NCBI RefSeq assembly: GCF_001483745.1
Contig: NZ_LQBL01000027.1
Span: 1-64,000 of the forward strand
Origin: Serinicoccus chungangensis
GTDB lineage: Bacteria; Actinomycetota; Actinomycetes; Actinomycetales; Dermatophilaceae
Length of the DNA stretch: 64,000 nucleotides
Direction of reading: 5' to 3'
Below, piece by piece: positions 1-8,927 of this stretch. How positions within the stretch are numbered: the stretch's first letter is position 1; every line of letters starts with the position of its first letter. A program made the translations under genes and the position numbers. The notes under the pieces were generated by a model that was not told the DNA's origin, ran no database searches, and was given only the letters and a program-made list of their open reading frames with translations.

Positions 1-97
1 CCCACACCAGGGGCGGGCCCTTGCGCATGTCCACCACCAGACGGGCCCGATGGACCTGCCAGACTGTGGACTCAGGCTGCCCACGAGAGGACACCCC

Positions 98-1087
98 GTG
101 AACCAGGAACGCCCCGCCTCCGGCCCACGCCCGGGGGGACGTGAGCGACGCGACGACGCGCGCGGGCGTCGGGGGGAGCGTCGTGGTCGCGACGGCGCCG
201 CCGGTGGTCCGCAGGGACGCGGTCGTCCGGGGGACCGGGACGGATCGGGCCGCCCGCGACGCCCGGACCCCGTGGACCGGTCCGAGGTGCGCCGACCCCC
301 CAGGACCCCTGAGCCGCCCCTGCCCGAGGACGCCGACGCCGGTGGCCTGGACCGTGCGCTGCGCAGCGAGCTGCGGACGCTGAGCAAGGAGAACGCGGAG
401 GGGGTCGGGGGCCACCTGGTCATGGTCGGACGGATGCTGGACGCCGAGGACTTCGACCTGGCCCTGGCGCACGCGGAGGCAGCGGCCCGGCGTGCCGGGC
501 GGGTCGCCGGGGTCCGGGAGACGCTGGGCGTCGTCTACTACCGCCGCGGTGAGTGGGCCAAGGCGCTGGCCGAGTTCCGCACGGCGCGCCGGCTCAGCGG
601 TTCGCAGCACCTCCTGCCCCTCATGGCCGATGTCGAGCGCGGCCTGGGGCGCCCCGAACGTGCCGTGGAGCTGGCCGCGTCGCCGGAGGCGGCGCACCTC
701 GCGGCGGCGGAGCAGGTCGAGCTGGCCATCGTGGTGGCCGGCGCACGGGCGGATCTCGGGCAGCACGCGGCCGCCGTCCAGCACATCGAGCGGCTGGCCA
801 GGGCCAGCACGGCGCGTCAGCCGTGGGCGGCCCGCGTGCGGTACGCCTACGCCGCGGCCCTGGAGGGAGCCGGCCACGAGGAGGAGGCGCAGCAGTGGTA
901 CGCCTCGGCGGCCGAGGTGGACGTGCACGGCGAGACCGACGCCGCGGAACGTCTCGGCACGGGCGACGAGGCCTGGGTGGTCGACCTCGGCGACGACGAC
1001 CCGGTCCCCGGCCACGACCGGCCCGGCGCGGACGAGACGTCCCGCCCGGCCGGCGAACAGCGAGGCCGCCCGGAGGGACGGTCGTGA
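98..1087 (+). CDS. Tetratricopeptide-repeat protein
   Basis: Predicted 329-residue soluble protein. The first ~85 residues are Arg/Gly/Pro-rich and probably disordered. From about residue 105 onward the chain is Ala-rich and helical, with TPR-like spacing (for example GVVYYRRGEWAKALAEFRTA), so it probably acts as a protein-interaction scaffold. The GTG at 98 was chosen over an in-frame ATG at 50 because GAGAGG (85-90) sits 7 nt upstream. It overlaps the HAD gene by 4 nt and opens a long overlapping operon. A TPR-type gene at this place, upstream of a HAD phosphatase and tlyA, is common in actinobacteria. Its partner and precise role are unknown. Confidence 0.75.
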   Translation: MNQERPASGPRPGGRERRDDARGRRGERRGRDGAAGGPQGRGRPGDRDGSGRPRRPDPVDRSEVRRPPRTPEPPLPEDADAGGLDRALRSELRTLSKENAEGVGGHLVMVGRMLDAEDFDLALAHAEAAARRAGRVAGVRETLGVVYYRRGEWAKALAEFRTARRLSGSQHLLPLMADVERGLGRPERAVELAASPEAAHLAAAEQVELAIVVAGARADLGQHAAAVQHIERLARASTARQPWAARVRYAYAAALEGAGHEEEAQQWYASAAEVDVHGETDAAERLGTGDEAWVVDLGDDDPVPGHDRPGADETSRPAGEQRGRPEGRS

Positions 1088-1914
1088 TCTCCGGCCTCCT
1101 CTGCGACCTGGACGGCGTGGTCTACCGCGGCGACCAGGCCTGCGAGGGGGCCGTCGCAGGGCTGCAGAGCGCCAGGGACGCGGGCGTGGACGTGCTCTTC
1201 ATGACCAACAACGCCTCGCGGACGCCCGAGATGGTCGCGCGGCACCTGACCCGGCTGGGGGTCCGTGCGGACGAGGACGAGATCCTCACCGCGTCGCAGG
1301 TGGCGGCGGAGGTGCTCGGTGAGGAGCACCCGGAGCTGGGGGGTTCCCTCCCGGTGCTGGCCGTGGGCGGGGAGGGCGTGGCCCGGGCGCTCGAGGACGC
1401 AGGCTTCGCGGTCGTCGCCCCGGACGAGGTGGCCGCGGCGGCGGAGCGGGGCGGTGCGCGCGAGCTGGGGGCGGTCGTCCAGGGCTACGGGCCCGACCTG
1501 GGGGTGACCGACCTCACCGAGGCCGCCTACGCGGTCCGCGCCGGCGTGCCGTGGATCGCCACGAACGACGACGCGACGCTGCCCACCGCCCGCGGCCTGG
1601 CGCCGGGCAACGGCTCGCTCGTGGCGGCGGTGGCGCACGCCACCGACCGTCGACCGAGGGTCGTGGGCAAGCCGCACCGTCCCGCCTACGACGTGGGCCT
1701 GCGCCGTCTCGGCCACCCGCGCGGACAGACCCTCATGGTGGGGGACCGGCTGGAGACCGACATCGCCGGAGCCCGGGCGGCCGGGCTGCCGAGCGCCTTG
1801 GTGCTGACCGGGGTGTGCGACCGTGCCGAGGCGGAGGCCGCGCCGGACGCCCAGCGCCCCGACCACGTGGCGAGCACCCTCCTCGACCTGGCCGATCTGT
1901 GGGGTGCCCCGTGA
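1084..1914 (+). CDS. HAD-IIA family phosphatase (NagD/phosphoglycolate phosphatase-like)
   Basis: 276-residue haloacid-dehalogenase hydrolase, probably a sugar-phosphate or nucleotide phosphatase in the cytosol. HAD motif I is DLDGVVYRGD near residue 10, with the nucleophile and acid/base Asp pair. Motif II is the MTNNASR region. The C-terminal Mg-binding motif is MVGDRLETDIAGARAAGLPS. The cap of about 110 residues between motifs II and III is of the class IIA (NagD) type. The substrate cannot be read from sequence. The GTG start overlaps the preceding stop in GTGA, so translational coupling is likely. The M. tuberculosis neighbour at the same position is also a HAD phosphatase. Confidence 0.85.
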   Translation: MISGLLCDLDGVVYRGDQACEGAVAGLQSARDAGVDVLFMTNNASRTPEMVARHLTRLGVRADEDEILTASQVAAEVLGEEHPELGGSLPVLAVGGEGVARALEDAGFAVVAPDEVAAAAERGGARELGAVVQGYGPDLGVTDLTEAAYAVRAGVPWIATNDDATLPTARGLAPGNGSLVAAVAHATDRRPRVVGKPHRPAYDVGLRRLGHPRGQTLMVGDRLETDIAGARAAGLPSALVLTGVCDRAEAEAAPDAQRPDHVASTLLDLADLWGAP

Positions 1915-2261
1915 TCGGCGGACGAGGACCTGACGACCCGGCGGCCGGGGAGCCTGACGACCCGACGACCGGGGGACCTGACGACCCGGCGACCGGGGGA
2001 CACGACCCGGCGACCGGGGGACCGGGTGGGCCGGGCGGCCCCTCCGCCAGGACCGACCTCGCGTCCGACGCGGCGCCGCCCACCACGGGCGACGACGAGG
2101 TCGATGCGACCCTGCGGGCCCTCCAGCGCGGTCTCGACGACGAGGATCCCGCCGCCGTGGCCGACGCCCTCGCCACGGCCCACCGGTCGCTGCAGGCCCG
2201 GCTGACGAGCCCGGACCCCGACCAGCCCGGTGCGGCAGGGGCCAGGCCGCGACCCCGGTGA
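1911..2261 (+). CDS. Small low-complexity protein between HAD phosphatase and TlyA
   Basis: 116-residue protein of unknown function. The N-terminal ~45 residues are tandem copies of a short Pro-Asp-Asp-Pro-x-Thr-Gly-Gly unit, mirrored in the DNA as 24-nt repeats around 1926-2030. The conserved-looking part is the C-terminal half, a predicted acidic helix pair containing EVDATLRALQRGLDDEDPAA. It overlaps both neighbours by 4 nt (GTGA), which supports it being translated. M. tuberculosis has a small conserved hypothetical gene at the same place, so the C-terminal part is probably genuine; the repeats look lineage-specific. Confidence 0.6.
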   Translation: MIGGRGPDDPAAGEPDDPTTGGPDDPATGGHDPATGGPGGPGGPSARTDLASDAAPPTTGDDEVDATLRALQRGLDDEDPAAVADALATAHRSLQARLTSPDPDQPGAAGARPRPR

Positions 2262-3127
2262 GCGACCGGCTGGACCGGGCCCTCGTCGCCCGGGGTCTGG
2301 CCTCGAGCCGGACGCAGGCGCAGCTGCTGGTCCGGGACGGCCTCGTCCGGGTCGGTGGACAGACCGTCCGGCGGCCCGCGCACCCCGTGGCCGCCGAGGA
2401 CGACGTGCGCGTGGAGGGGTCGGGAGACGGCACCGAGTCCGCCTGGGTGCGCCGCGGGTGGGTCGGGCGTGGCGCGGTCAAGCTCGCGCACGCGCTGGAG
2501 GCCTGGCCCGAGGTCGGCGCGCGGGTCCCCGGTCGCCGTGCCCTGGACGTGGGGGCGTCCACCGGCGGCTTCACGCAGGTGCTGCTCGAGCGCGGGGCGC
2601 AGCGCGTGGTCGCGCTGGACGTGGGGCACGGGCAGCTCTCCCCGGTGCTGCGCGAGGACCCACGGGTGGAGGACCGGCCCGGCATCTCGGTCAGGGACGC
2701 GACCCCCGGGTCGCTCGGCGGCCCCTTCGAGGTCGTCGTCGCCGACCTGTCCTTCATCTCGCTGTCCGTCGTGCTGGAGCAGATCGCCGGGCTCGCCGCT
2801 CCTGGCGCCGACCTCGTGCTGCTCGTCAAGCCGCAGTTCGAGGTCGGGGCGCAGGCCCTGGGCCGTGGCGGGGTCGTACGGTCCCCGGCGCAGCGCGAGC
2901 GCGTGCTCCGGCAGCTCGACGTCCAGGCCCCCCAGCACGGTCTCTCGCCGCAGGACCTCCTCCTCTCCCCGCTGCGCGGGGCCAGCGGCAACGTGGAGTA
3001 CCTCTGGTGGTTGCGCCGGTGCGCCCACCCGGGGCCGTGCCCGGGAGGGGGAGGCATGATGGGCTGTGCACCCGGGCGGACCGGTATGGCCGCCCTGATC
3101 AGGGCCCGAGCACAGGAGGACGGATGA
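2258..3127 (+). CDS. tlyA: TlyA family 2'-O-ribose rRNA methyltransferase
   Basis: 289-residue SAM-dependent methyltransferase. TlyA methylates cytidine 2'-OH groups in 16S and 23S rRNA, which gives capreomycin sensitivity in mycobacteria; that is family knowledge. Residues 1-60 form an S4 RNA-binding domain (SDRLDRALVARGLASSRTQA). An FtsJ/RrmJ-type Rossmann domain follows, with the SAM motif ALDVGASTGGFTQVLLERGA near residue 95. Family residues SFISL and LVKPQFE are present. The last ~25 residues after EYLWWLRR are a non-conserved tail. The GTG start overlaps the preceding stop by 4 nt. Confidence 0.92.
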   Translation: MSDRLDRALVARGLASSRTQAQLLVRDGLVRVGGQTVRRPAHPVAAEDDVRVEGSGDGTESAWVRRGWVGRGAVKLAHALEAWPEVGARVPGRRALDVGASTGGFTQVLLERGAQRVVALDVGHGQLSPVLREDPRVEDRPGISVRDATPGSLGGPFEVVVADLSFISLSVVLEQIAGLAAPGADLVLLVKPQFEVGAQALGRGGVVRSPAQRERVLRQLDVQAPQHGLSPQDLLLSPLRGASGNVEYLWWLRRCAHPGPCPGGGGMMGCAPGRTGMAALIRARAQEDG

Positions 3128-4053
3128 GTCGGCGGATCATGCTCGTGACCCACCCGACGCGGTCCGACGTGCCGCACCTCGCGAGCGAGTTCGCCGAGCG
3201 TCTGGGGCGGCACGGCATCGAGGTCGAGGTCGTCCCCGAGGCGGACCCCACCCACCAGGTCGTCGGCGACAGCGAGGTGGTCGCCCTCAAGAGCCCGGTC
3301 CCCGGGCACGTCGACGCCTCGGGGTGCGAGCTGGTGGTCGTCTTCGGCGGCGACGGCACCATCCTGCGGGGGGCGGAGATCGCCCGGCCGGCCGGGACGC
3401 CGCTGCTGGGCGTGAACCTCGGGCGGGTCGGGTTCCTGGCCGAGGCGGAGAAGGACGACATCGAGGTCATCGTCGCCCGCATCGTCGACCGGGACTATCA
3501 CGTCGAACGCCGGATGACCCTGGAGGTCGACGTCGTGCACGACGGCCGGGTGGTCTGCCACAACTGGGCCCTCAACGAGGCCAGCGTCGAGAAGTCGGCC
3601 AGGGAACGCATGCTGGAGCTGGCGGTCGAGGTCGACGGCCGGCCGCTGTCCACCTGGGGCTGCGACGGCGTCGTCATGTCCACCCCCACGGGGTCCACCG
3701 CCTACGCCTTCTCGGGTGGCGGGCCGATCGTCTGGCCCGACGTGGAGGCGCTGCTCGTCGTCCCCATCTCCGCGCACGCCCTCTTCGCGCGTCCCGTGGT
3801 CCTCGGGCCGGACGCCCACCTGGCGGTCGAGGTGGTCCCGCACAGCCACGTCACCGGGGTGATGTGGTGCGACGGTCGCCGCACCGTCGAGCTGCCGCCG
3901 GGCGCACGCATCGAGGTGCGCCGGTCCACGACGCCGGTCCGGCTCGCGCGGCTCGGGACCGGGCCCTTCACCGACCGGCTCGTCGCGAAGTTCGCCCTCC
4001 CCGTCTCCGGGTGGCGCGGTCCCGCCGGCGGTCTGCCCGAGGCCACGGCGTGA
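3124..4053 (+). CDS. nadK: NAD kinase
   Basis: 309-residue ATP/polyphosphate-dependent NAD kinase, which makes NADP from NAD. The diagnostic GGDGT motif (VVFGGDGTILRGAEIA) is near residue 75. The NE/D motif (ALNEASVEKS) and the glycine-rich segment DGVVMSTPTGSTAYAFSGGG follow, all intact. Length is normal for actinobacterial PpnK. The ATG overlaps the tlyA stop by 4 nt (ATGA), and the following GTG of recN overlaps its own stop. The tlyA-nadK-recN order is conserved in actinobacteria. Confidence 0.95.
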   Translation: MSRRIMLVTHPTRSDVPHLASEFAERLGRHGIEVEVVPEADPTHQVVGDSEVVALKSPVPGHVDASGCELVVVFGGDGTILRGAEIARPAGTPLLGVNLGRVGFLAEAEKDDIEVIVARIVDRDYHVERRMTLEVDVVHDGRVVCHNWALNEASVEKSARERMLELAVEVDGRPLSTWGCDGVVMSTPTGSTAYAFSGGGPIVWPDVEALLVVPISAHALFARPVVLGPDAHLAVEVVPHSHVTGVMWCDGRRTVELPPGARIEVRRSTTPVRLARLGTGPFTDRLVAKFALPVSGWRGPAGGLPEATA

Positions 4054-5837
4054 CGCTGCGTCGCATCCGGCTCCAGCAGCTCGGGGTCATCGAGGAGGCG
4101 GAGCTCGACCTGGCTCCCGGTCTCAACGTCATCACCGGCGAGACCGGGGCCGGCAAGACGATGGTGGTCAGCGGGCTCGGGCTGCTCCTGGGGGAGCGCG
4201 CCGACGCCGGGCTGGTGCGCTCCGGGTCCTCGCGGGCCGTGGTGGAGGGTGAGGTCGACGTCCCCCCGGACCACCCGGCCGCCCGGCGGGTCGAGGAGGC
4301 GGGGGGCGACGCCGCGGACGGGCTCATCCTCGTGCGGACGGTGGCCGCCGAGGGCCGGTCGCGGGCCAGCGTCGGGGGACGCAGCGCCCCGGTCTCGGTC
4401 CTGGGCGAGGTCGGCGAGCACCTGGTGGCGGTCCACGGCCAGGCGGACCAGTGGCGGCTGCGGGACGCCGAGCAGCACCGGGTCCTGCTGGACGCCGCCG
4501 GGGGTCCCGACCTCGCGGCCGCCGCCGAGGCGTATGCCATGGCCTGGCAGGCCTGGCAGCAGGCCCGGGAGCGGTGGGCCGAGCTGACGAGGACGACGGC
4601 CGAGCGCTCGCTGCGGGTGTCGGCCCTGCGCACCGCCGTGGAGGAGATCGAGCAGGTCGACCCGGCACCGGGCGAGGAGTCCGACCTGCGGGCCGAGTCC
4701 GAGCGCCTGACCTACGCCGAGGAGCTGCGGCAGGCGGCGCACCACGCCCACGACGCGCTCGTCGGGGGCGACCCGGCCACGGGAGCGCCGGACGGGCCGT
4801 CGGTCTCGGCGCTGCTGGGGAGCGCCGTCGCGGCCCTCGCACCGGCGGCCGAGCACGACGAGGAGCTCGCCGGGCTGCAGCGCCGCGTGCAGGACCTGCT
4901 GTACCTCGCGAGCGATCTCGGGCCCGAGCTGGCGGGCTACGCCGCCGGGGTCGACGTCGACCCCGAGCGGCTGGAGTCCGTGCACGCGCGGCGCTCCGAG
5001 ATCGGTGCTCTCCTGCGGCGCTACGGGTCCAGCACCGAGGAGGTCCTGGAGTTCGCCCGACAGGCGGCGCAGGAGCTGGACGACATCGACGTCTCCGACG
5101 AGGACCTCGCCACCCTGGCCGCCGAGGTGGCCCGGTTGCGGGACGAGACGGGGCGCCGCGGCGCCGAGCTCGGCGCGGTCCGCCGGCGGACCGCCGAGCG
5201 GGTCGCGGCCACGGTCACCGAGGAGCTGGCCCACCTGGCCATGGGCTCGGCCACGGTCAGCATCGAGGTGGCCCACCGCCGGCCCGAGCGGCCGGCCGGT
5301 GCGCAGGAACCGCAGGACGGGCCGGGTGAGCCGGTGGTGGAGCTGTCCGACGGGTCGCTGGCGCGGGCCGGACGCCACGGCCTCGACACCGTCGAGATCC
5401 GGCTGGCCGCCAACCCGGGAGCCCCCGCCCGGTCGGTCACCCGGGCGGCCTCCGGCGGTGAGCTCTCCCGCGTCATGCTCGCCCTCGAGCTGGTGTGCGG
5501 CGACGGGTCCGTCCCCACCTACGTCTTCGACGAGGTGGACGCCGGCGTCGGCGGCGCGGCGGCGCTGGACCTGGGGGCGCGCCTGGCCCGCCTGGCGACC
5601 ACCTCGCAGGTCGTCGTCGTCACCCACCTGGGGCAGGTCGCGGCGCACGCCGACCGCCATCTCGTCGTGCGCAAGAGCACCGACGGGCAGGTCACGAGCA
5701 GCGACGTGAGCGTCGTGGAGGGGGCCGAGCGCGAGGCGGAGCTGGCGCGCATGCTGGGTGGCGTCGCCGACTCGGACGCAGCGCTGGAGCACGCACGGGA
5801 GCTGCTCGCCCGTCGTGCGACCATTGACGCCGGATGA
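4050..5837 (+). CDS. recN: DNA repair protein RecN
   Basis: 595-residue SMC-like ATPase for double-strand-break repair. Walker A GETGAGKT is near residue 30. A long helical coiled-coil middle spans about residues 170-400 (Arg/Glu/Ala-rich heptads). The C-terminal head has the ABC signature ASGGELSRVMLALEL and Walker B TYVFDEVDAGVGG, followed by a VTHLGQVAAHAD switch region. No LexA box lies directly in front, because the gene is buried in an overlapping operon. Expression must therefore follow the operon promoter or an internal one not visible here. Confidence 0.95.
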   Translation: MTLRRIRLQQLGVIEEAELDLAPGLNVITGETGAGKTMVVSGLGLLLGERADAGLVRSGSSRAVVEGEVDVPPDHPAARRVEEAGGDAADGLILVRTVAAEGRSRASVGGRSAPVSVLGEVGEHLVAVHGQADQWRLRDAEQHRVLLDAAGGPDLAAAAEAYAMAWQAWQQARERWAELTRTTAERSLRVSALRTAVEEIEQVDPAPGEESDLRAESERLTYAEELRQAAHHAHDALVGGDPATGAPDGPSVSALLGSAVAALAPAAEHDEELAGLQRRVQDLLYLASDLGPELAGYAAGVDVDPERLESVHARRSEIGALLRRYGSSTEEVLEFARQAAQELDDIDVSDEDLATLAAEVARLRDETGRRGAELGAVRRRTAERVAATVTEELAHLAMGSATVSIEVAHRRPERPAGAQEPQDGPGEPVVELSDGSLARAGRHGLDTVEIRLAANPGAPARSVTRAASGGELSRVMLALELVCGDGSVPTYVFDEVDAGVGGAAALDLGARLARLATTSQVVVVTHLGQVAAHADRHLVVRKSTDGQVTSSDVSVVEGAEREAELARMLGGVADSDAALEHARELLARRATIDAG

Positions 5838-7012
5838 GCACGAGGCGCCGAGCGAGCACCCGCCACGCCGGTCCCGTGGTGGGCCCGGCGCGCGTCGACG
5901 CGCGCACGAAGAGATTGACGGCACGGCTGCAGCCCGGGGACGTGGCGGTCGTCGACCACGCCGACCTCGACCAGGTCAGTGCCGCGGCCCTCGTCGCCTG
6001 CGCCCCGGTCGCGGTCGTCAACGCCGCGTCGTCCACGACCGGCGCCTACCCCAACATGGGCCCGCAGATCCTCGTGGAGGCGGGCATACCGCTGCTCGAC
6101 GCCGCCGGCAGCGAGGTGATGAGCCTGCCCGAGGGGGTCACCGTGACCGTGGCCGGCGAGCAGCTGCTGGTGGACGGAGCCGTCGTCGCCGAGGGGGTCC
6201 GGATGACGCCGGAGCTGGTCCGCGAGCAGCAGGAGGACGCCCGCGGCAACCTCTCGGAGCAGATCGAGGCCTTCTCGCACAACACCATGGAGTACGTCCG
6301 GGCGGAGCGCGAGCTGCTGCTGGACGGCATCGGGGTCCCCGAGCTGCGCACCAGCTTCGCCGGGCGCTACGCCCTGGTGGTCGTGCGCGGCTACCACTAC
6401 AAGGAGGACCTGCAGACCCTGCGTCCGTTCCTCCGCGAGGCCCGGCCCGTCCTCATCGGCGTCGACGGCGGTGCCGACGCGCTGCTGGAGATGGGCCACA
6501 CCCCCGACCTCGTCGTGGGGGACATGGACTCGGTGTCGGACGCCGCCCTGACCAGCGGCGCCGAGCTGGTCGTGCACGCCTACCGCGACGGCCGTGCCCC
6601 AGGGCTGGAGCGGGTGCAGGCCCTCGGGGTCACCGATGCCGTGGTGCTGCCGGCGCCGGGGACGAGCGAGGACATCGCCATGCTGCTGGCGGACGAGCTC
6701 GGGGCCGAGCTCATCGTCGCGGTCGGCACGCACGCGACCCTCGTGGAGTTCCTCGACAAGGGCAGGCAGGGGATGGCGAGCACCTTCCTCACCCGGTTGC
6801 GGGTCGGGAGCAAGCTCGTGGACGCCAAGGGGGTGAGCCTGCTGTACCGGTCACGGATCCCCACGGTGTCGCTGGTCTGGCTGCTGCTGGCCGGGTTGCT
6901 GGCCCTGCTCGTGGCCCTGGCGGTGACCCCTGGTGGCAGGGCCCTGCTGGGGGTGCTGGCCGTACGATGGGACGACGTCTGGGCCTGGATGGAGGGGTTG
7001 TTCTCACCGTGA
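5834..7012 (+). CDS. steA: SteA-like cytokinetic ring protein (thiamine pyrophosphokinase-like fold, C-terminal TM)
   Basis: 392-residue homologue of Rv1697 and Corynebacterium SteA, which with SteB localises to the division septum and affects daughter-cell separation (literature knowledge). The middle carries a thiamine-pyrophosphokinase-like core: GVDGGADALLEMGHTPDLVV followed by GDMDS. It is fused to a hydrophobic C-terminal segment (VSLVWLLLAGLLALLVALAV, about residues 345-365) that should anchor it in the membrane, leaving ~27 residues after it. ATG overlaps recN by 4 nt. The downstream partner SteB/MctB overlaps it by 4 nt, so the pair is probably made stoichiometrically. Catalysis on thiamine is not expected. 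Confidence 0.85.
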   Translation: MSTRRRASTRHAGPVVGPARVDARTKRLTARLQPGDVAVVDHADLDQVSAAALVACAPVAVVNAASSTTGAYPNMGPQILVEAGIPLLDAAGSEVMSLPEGVTVTVAGEQLLVDGAVVAEGVRMTPELVREQQEDARGNLSEQIEAFSHNTMEYVRAERELLLDGIGVPELRTSFAGRYALVVVRGYHYKEDLQTLRPFLREARPVLIGVDGGADALLEMGHTPDLVVGDMDSVSDAALTSGAELVVHAYRDGRAPGLERVQALGVTDAVVLPAPGTSEDIAMLLADELGAELIVAVGTHATLVEFLDKGRQGMASTFLTRLRVGSKLVDAKGVSLLYRSRIPTVSLVWLLLAGLLALLVALAVTPGGRALLGVLAVRWDDVWAWMEGLFSP

Positions 7013-8073
7013 TCGACTTCCGCTACCACCTCGTGTCGCTGGTCGCGGTCTTCATCGCCCTGGCGGTCGGGATCGTGCTCGGTGCCGGCCCGCTGCGCGA
7101 GGGGATCTCGGACACCATCGACGAGGAGGTCGGCCAGCTGCGGACCGAGCGGACCGAGCTGCGCAGCGAGCTGGACGTGCGGGCACGGCAGGCCGAGGCC
7201 AAGGACGAGGCCGTCGACCTGCTCAGCCCGCGCGGGGTGGCCGGGACCCTCAACGGCACCCGCGTGGCCCTGGTGGTCCTGCCCGGGGCCGACCGCAACC
7301 ACGTGGCGCTGCTGGAGGACCGCCTCGCCGAGGCCGGCGGTGCGCTGGTGCTGGAGGTCGAGGTCGACGACTCCCTCGATGCCGGGCAGGTCGACGAGGG
7401 GGTGGCCGAGCGGCTCGCGAGCACGCTGGACGTCCCGGAGGCCCCCGGGCTGGACGAGGCAGGCCTGGGCGCGGTGCTGGGGGCCACCCTGGCGGGGGCG
7501 GACCCGGACGGCGAGGTGGGGGCCTGGCTGGCGGTGTCCGAGCGGTTGGAGGAGGAAGGGCTGATCGACCTGCGGTGGCAGGGGCCGGCAGCGCAGGTCA
7601 CCGACCGCCGTCCCCCTGACGCCACGGTCGTCGTCGGCGGCGGGCTGCCGGAGGGGGACGACGACGCGGAACCCGAGGCCGAGGCCCGGCTGCGCACCCG
7701 GCTGGACCTCGTCCGCACACTGGCGGCGCTGGAACAGCCCCTGGTGGTCGCGGCGGCAGGCACCGAGACCGAGGCCCTGGCCGAGGGCGGCGGCGAGGAC
7801 GCCCTCGTCCAGGCCGTCCGGGACGAGGGCGGCCTCCGGGGCGACGTCTCGACCGTCGACGACCTGGAGAGCGCCAGCGGGAGGGCGGCAGCCGTGCTCG
7901 GGCTGGCCTGGGAGCTGCAGGACGAGGCCGGGCACTACGGGCTGGGCCGCCAGGCGGAGGCGCCGGTGCCCGCGCCGCCGCCGCTGCGCCTCGGCGCCAC
8001 GACCGGCTCCGACGGCCAGGCTCCGGCGACCGAGCCGGTGCCTGACGACAGCGACACCACGTCGGCACCGTGA
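7009..8073 (+). CDS. steB: SteB/MctB-like membrane protein (annotated 'copper transporter' family)
   Basis: 354-residue protein with an N-terminal transmembrane helix (LVSLVAVFIALAVGIVLGAG, about residues 6-26). A short coiled coil follows (residues ~35-70, rich in Glu/Arg/Leu), then a large extracytoplasmic domain and a Pro/Ala/Thr-rich tail. The N-terminal VIDFRYHLVSLVAVFIALAV is the hallmark of the Rv1698/MctB family. The mycobacterial member was described as an outer-membrane copper channel; the corynebacterial member SteB works with SteA at the septum. No metal-binding Cys/His cluster is visible here, and the SteA partnership is the better-supported role. Confidence 0.82.
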   Translation: MIDFRYHLVSLVAVFIALAVGIVLGAGPLREGISDTIDEEVGQLRTERTELRSELDVRARQAEAKDEAVDLLSPRGVAGTLNGTRVALVVLPGADRNHVALLEDRLAEAGGALVLEVEVDDSLDAGQVDEGVAERLASTLDVPEAPGLDEAGLGAVLGATLAGADPDGEVGAWLAVSERLEEEGLIDLRWQGPAAQVTDRRPPDATVVVGGGLPEGDDDAEPEAEARLRTRLDLVRTLAALEQPLVVAAAGTETEALAEGGGEDALVQAVRDEGGLRGDVSTVDDLESASGRAAAVLGLAWELQDEAGHYGLGRQAEAPVPAPPPLRLGATTGSDGQAPATEPVPDDSDTTSAP

Positions 8074-8927
8074 CGCCGGTCGGTCCCTCCGCCGGCCCCG
8101 GGACGCCGGCCGGCCGCTCCGTGGGCACCGGGACGCCCCCCGGCCCGCACCCCGGTGCTGTCGCCGGCGCAGCCGTGGCTCTCACCCAGGGGGTGTGCCT
8201 GCTGGACCGCGCCGGTGCCCTGCCTGGCGGTGGTCGGCGCTGGGTCCGGGTGAACCACCGCGGTGACGAGGTGACGCTGGTGGAGGGGGTGGCCCTGGCG
8301 ATCGGCACGGCGGCTCCGCTGGCCCTCGTCGAGCCCGCCTCGGCCGCGGCGGTGCTGCTCGCCGCGGGTGGGGGTGCCGTCGACGACCTGGCGGGTGACA
8401 CCGGAGTCAAGGGCCTGCGCGGCCACCTCGGCGCCCTGCGGCAGGGCCGGGTGACCACCGGTGCGCTCAAGGTCGGGGTGCTGGTGGGTGCCGGGGTGCT
8501 GGCCGCCTGGGAGGTCGACCGCGACCGCGGGCGGGGGGCCTCCACCCTGGCGGCCGCCGGCGTCGTCGCCGGCGCGGCCAACCTGGCCAACCTCCTGGAC
8601 CTGCGTCCGGGGCGGGCGCTCAAGGTGGCGCTCCTGGTCGGCCTGCCGCTCGCGCGCACGCAGCCGGCGGCGGCGGCCTGCTCGGGCGCCGCCCTCGCTG
8701 TGCTGCCCGACGACCTGGGGGGCCGGAGCATGCTCGGCGACACAGGGGCCAACGCCGTGGGCGCGGCCCTGGGCGTGGCGGCGGTCCGCCACCTGCCGCC
8801 CCGGGCGCGCTGGCCCTGGCTCAGCGTCCTGGCCGGCCTGACCCTGGTCAGCGAGCGGGTCAGCTTCACCCGGGTCATCGACGCCACCCCCGGCCTGCGC
8901 CAGCTGGACCGCTGGGGCCGCCGATGA
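8070..8927 (+). CDS. MraY/WecA-like polyprenyl-phosphate sugar-phosphate transferase (divergent)
   Basis: 285-residue polytopic membrane protein, probably of the PNPT superfamily that loads a sugar-phosphate from UDP-sugar onto undecaprenyl phosphate. Features that fit: an N-terminal WVRVNHRGDEVTLVEG segment (PNPT proteins have R-x-N-x-x-G there), an Asp-Asp pair GGAVDDLAGD, an ANLANLLDLRPGRALK stretch in place of the N-x-x-N-x-x-D-G-x-D-G loop, and SMLGDTGANAVGAALG in place of the usual GD-S/T-G loop. It is short for the family and the first helix is weak. The first ~30 residues are Pro/Gly-rich and probably cytosolic. 4-nt overlaps on both sides tie it to steB and the MurJ-like gene. The donor sugar is unknown. 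Confidence 0.6.
   Translation: MTPVGPSAGPGTPAGRSVGTGTPPGPHPGAVAGAAVALTQGVCLLDRAGALPGGGRRWVRVNHRGDEVTLVEGVALAIGTAAPLALVEPASAAAVLLAAGGGAVDDLAGDTGVKGLRGHLGALRQGRVTTGALKVGVLVGAGVLAAWEVDRDRGRGASTLAAAGVVAGAANLANLLDLRPGRALKVALLVGLPLARTQPAAAACSGAALAVLPDDLGGRSMLGDTGANAVGAALGVAAVRHLPPRARWPWLSVLAGLTLVSERVSFTRVIDATPGLRQLDRWGRR

Noticed and set aside
1-97. Coding start upstream of the TPR gene (ATG at 50)
   Set aside because: No ribosome site before 50 and no conserved residues; the stretch 1-97 shows nothing else recognisable.
1926-2030. CRISPR-like repeats (also 43355-43430)
   Set aside because: Short, gapless, in-frame coding repeats without spacers; no cas genes.
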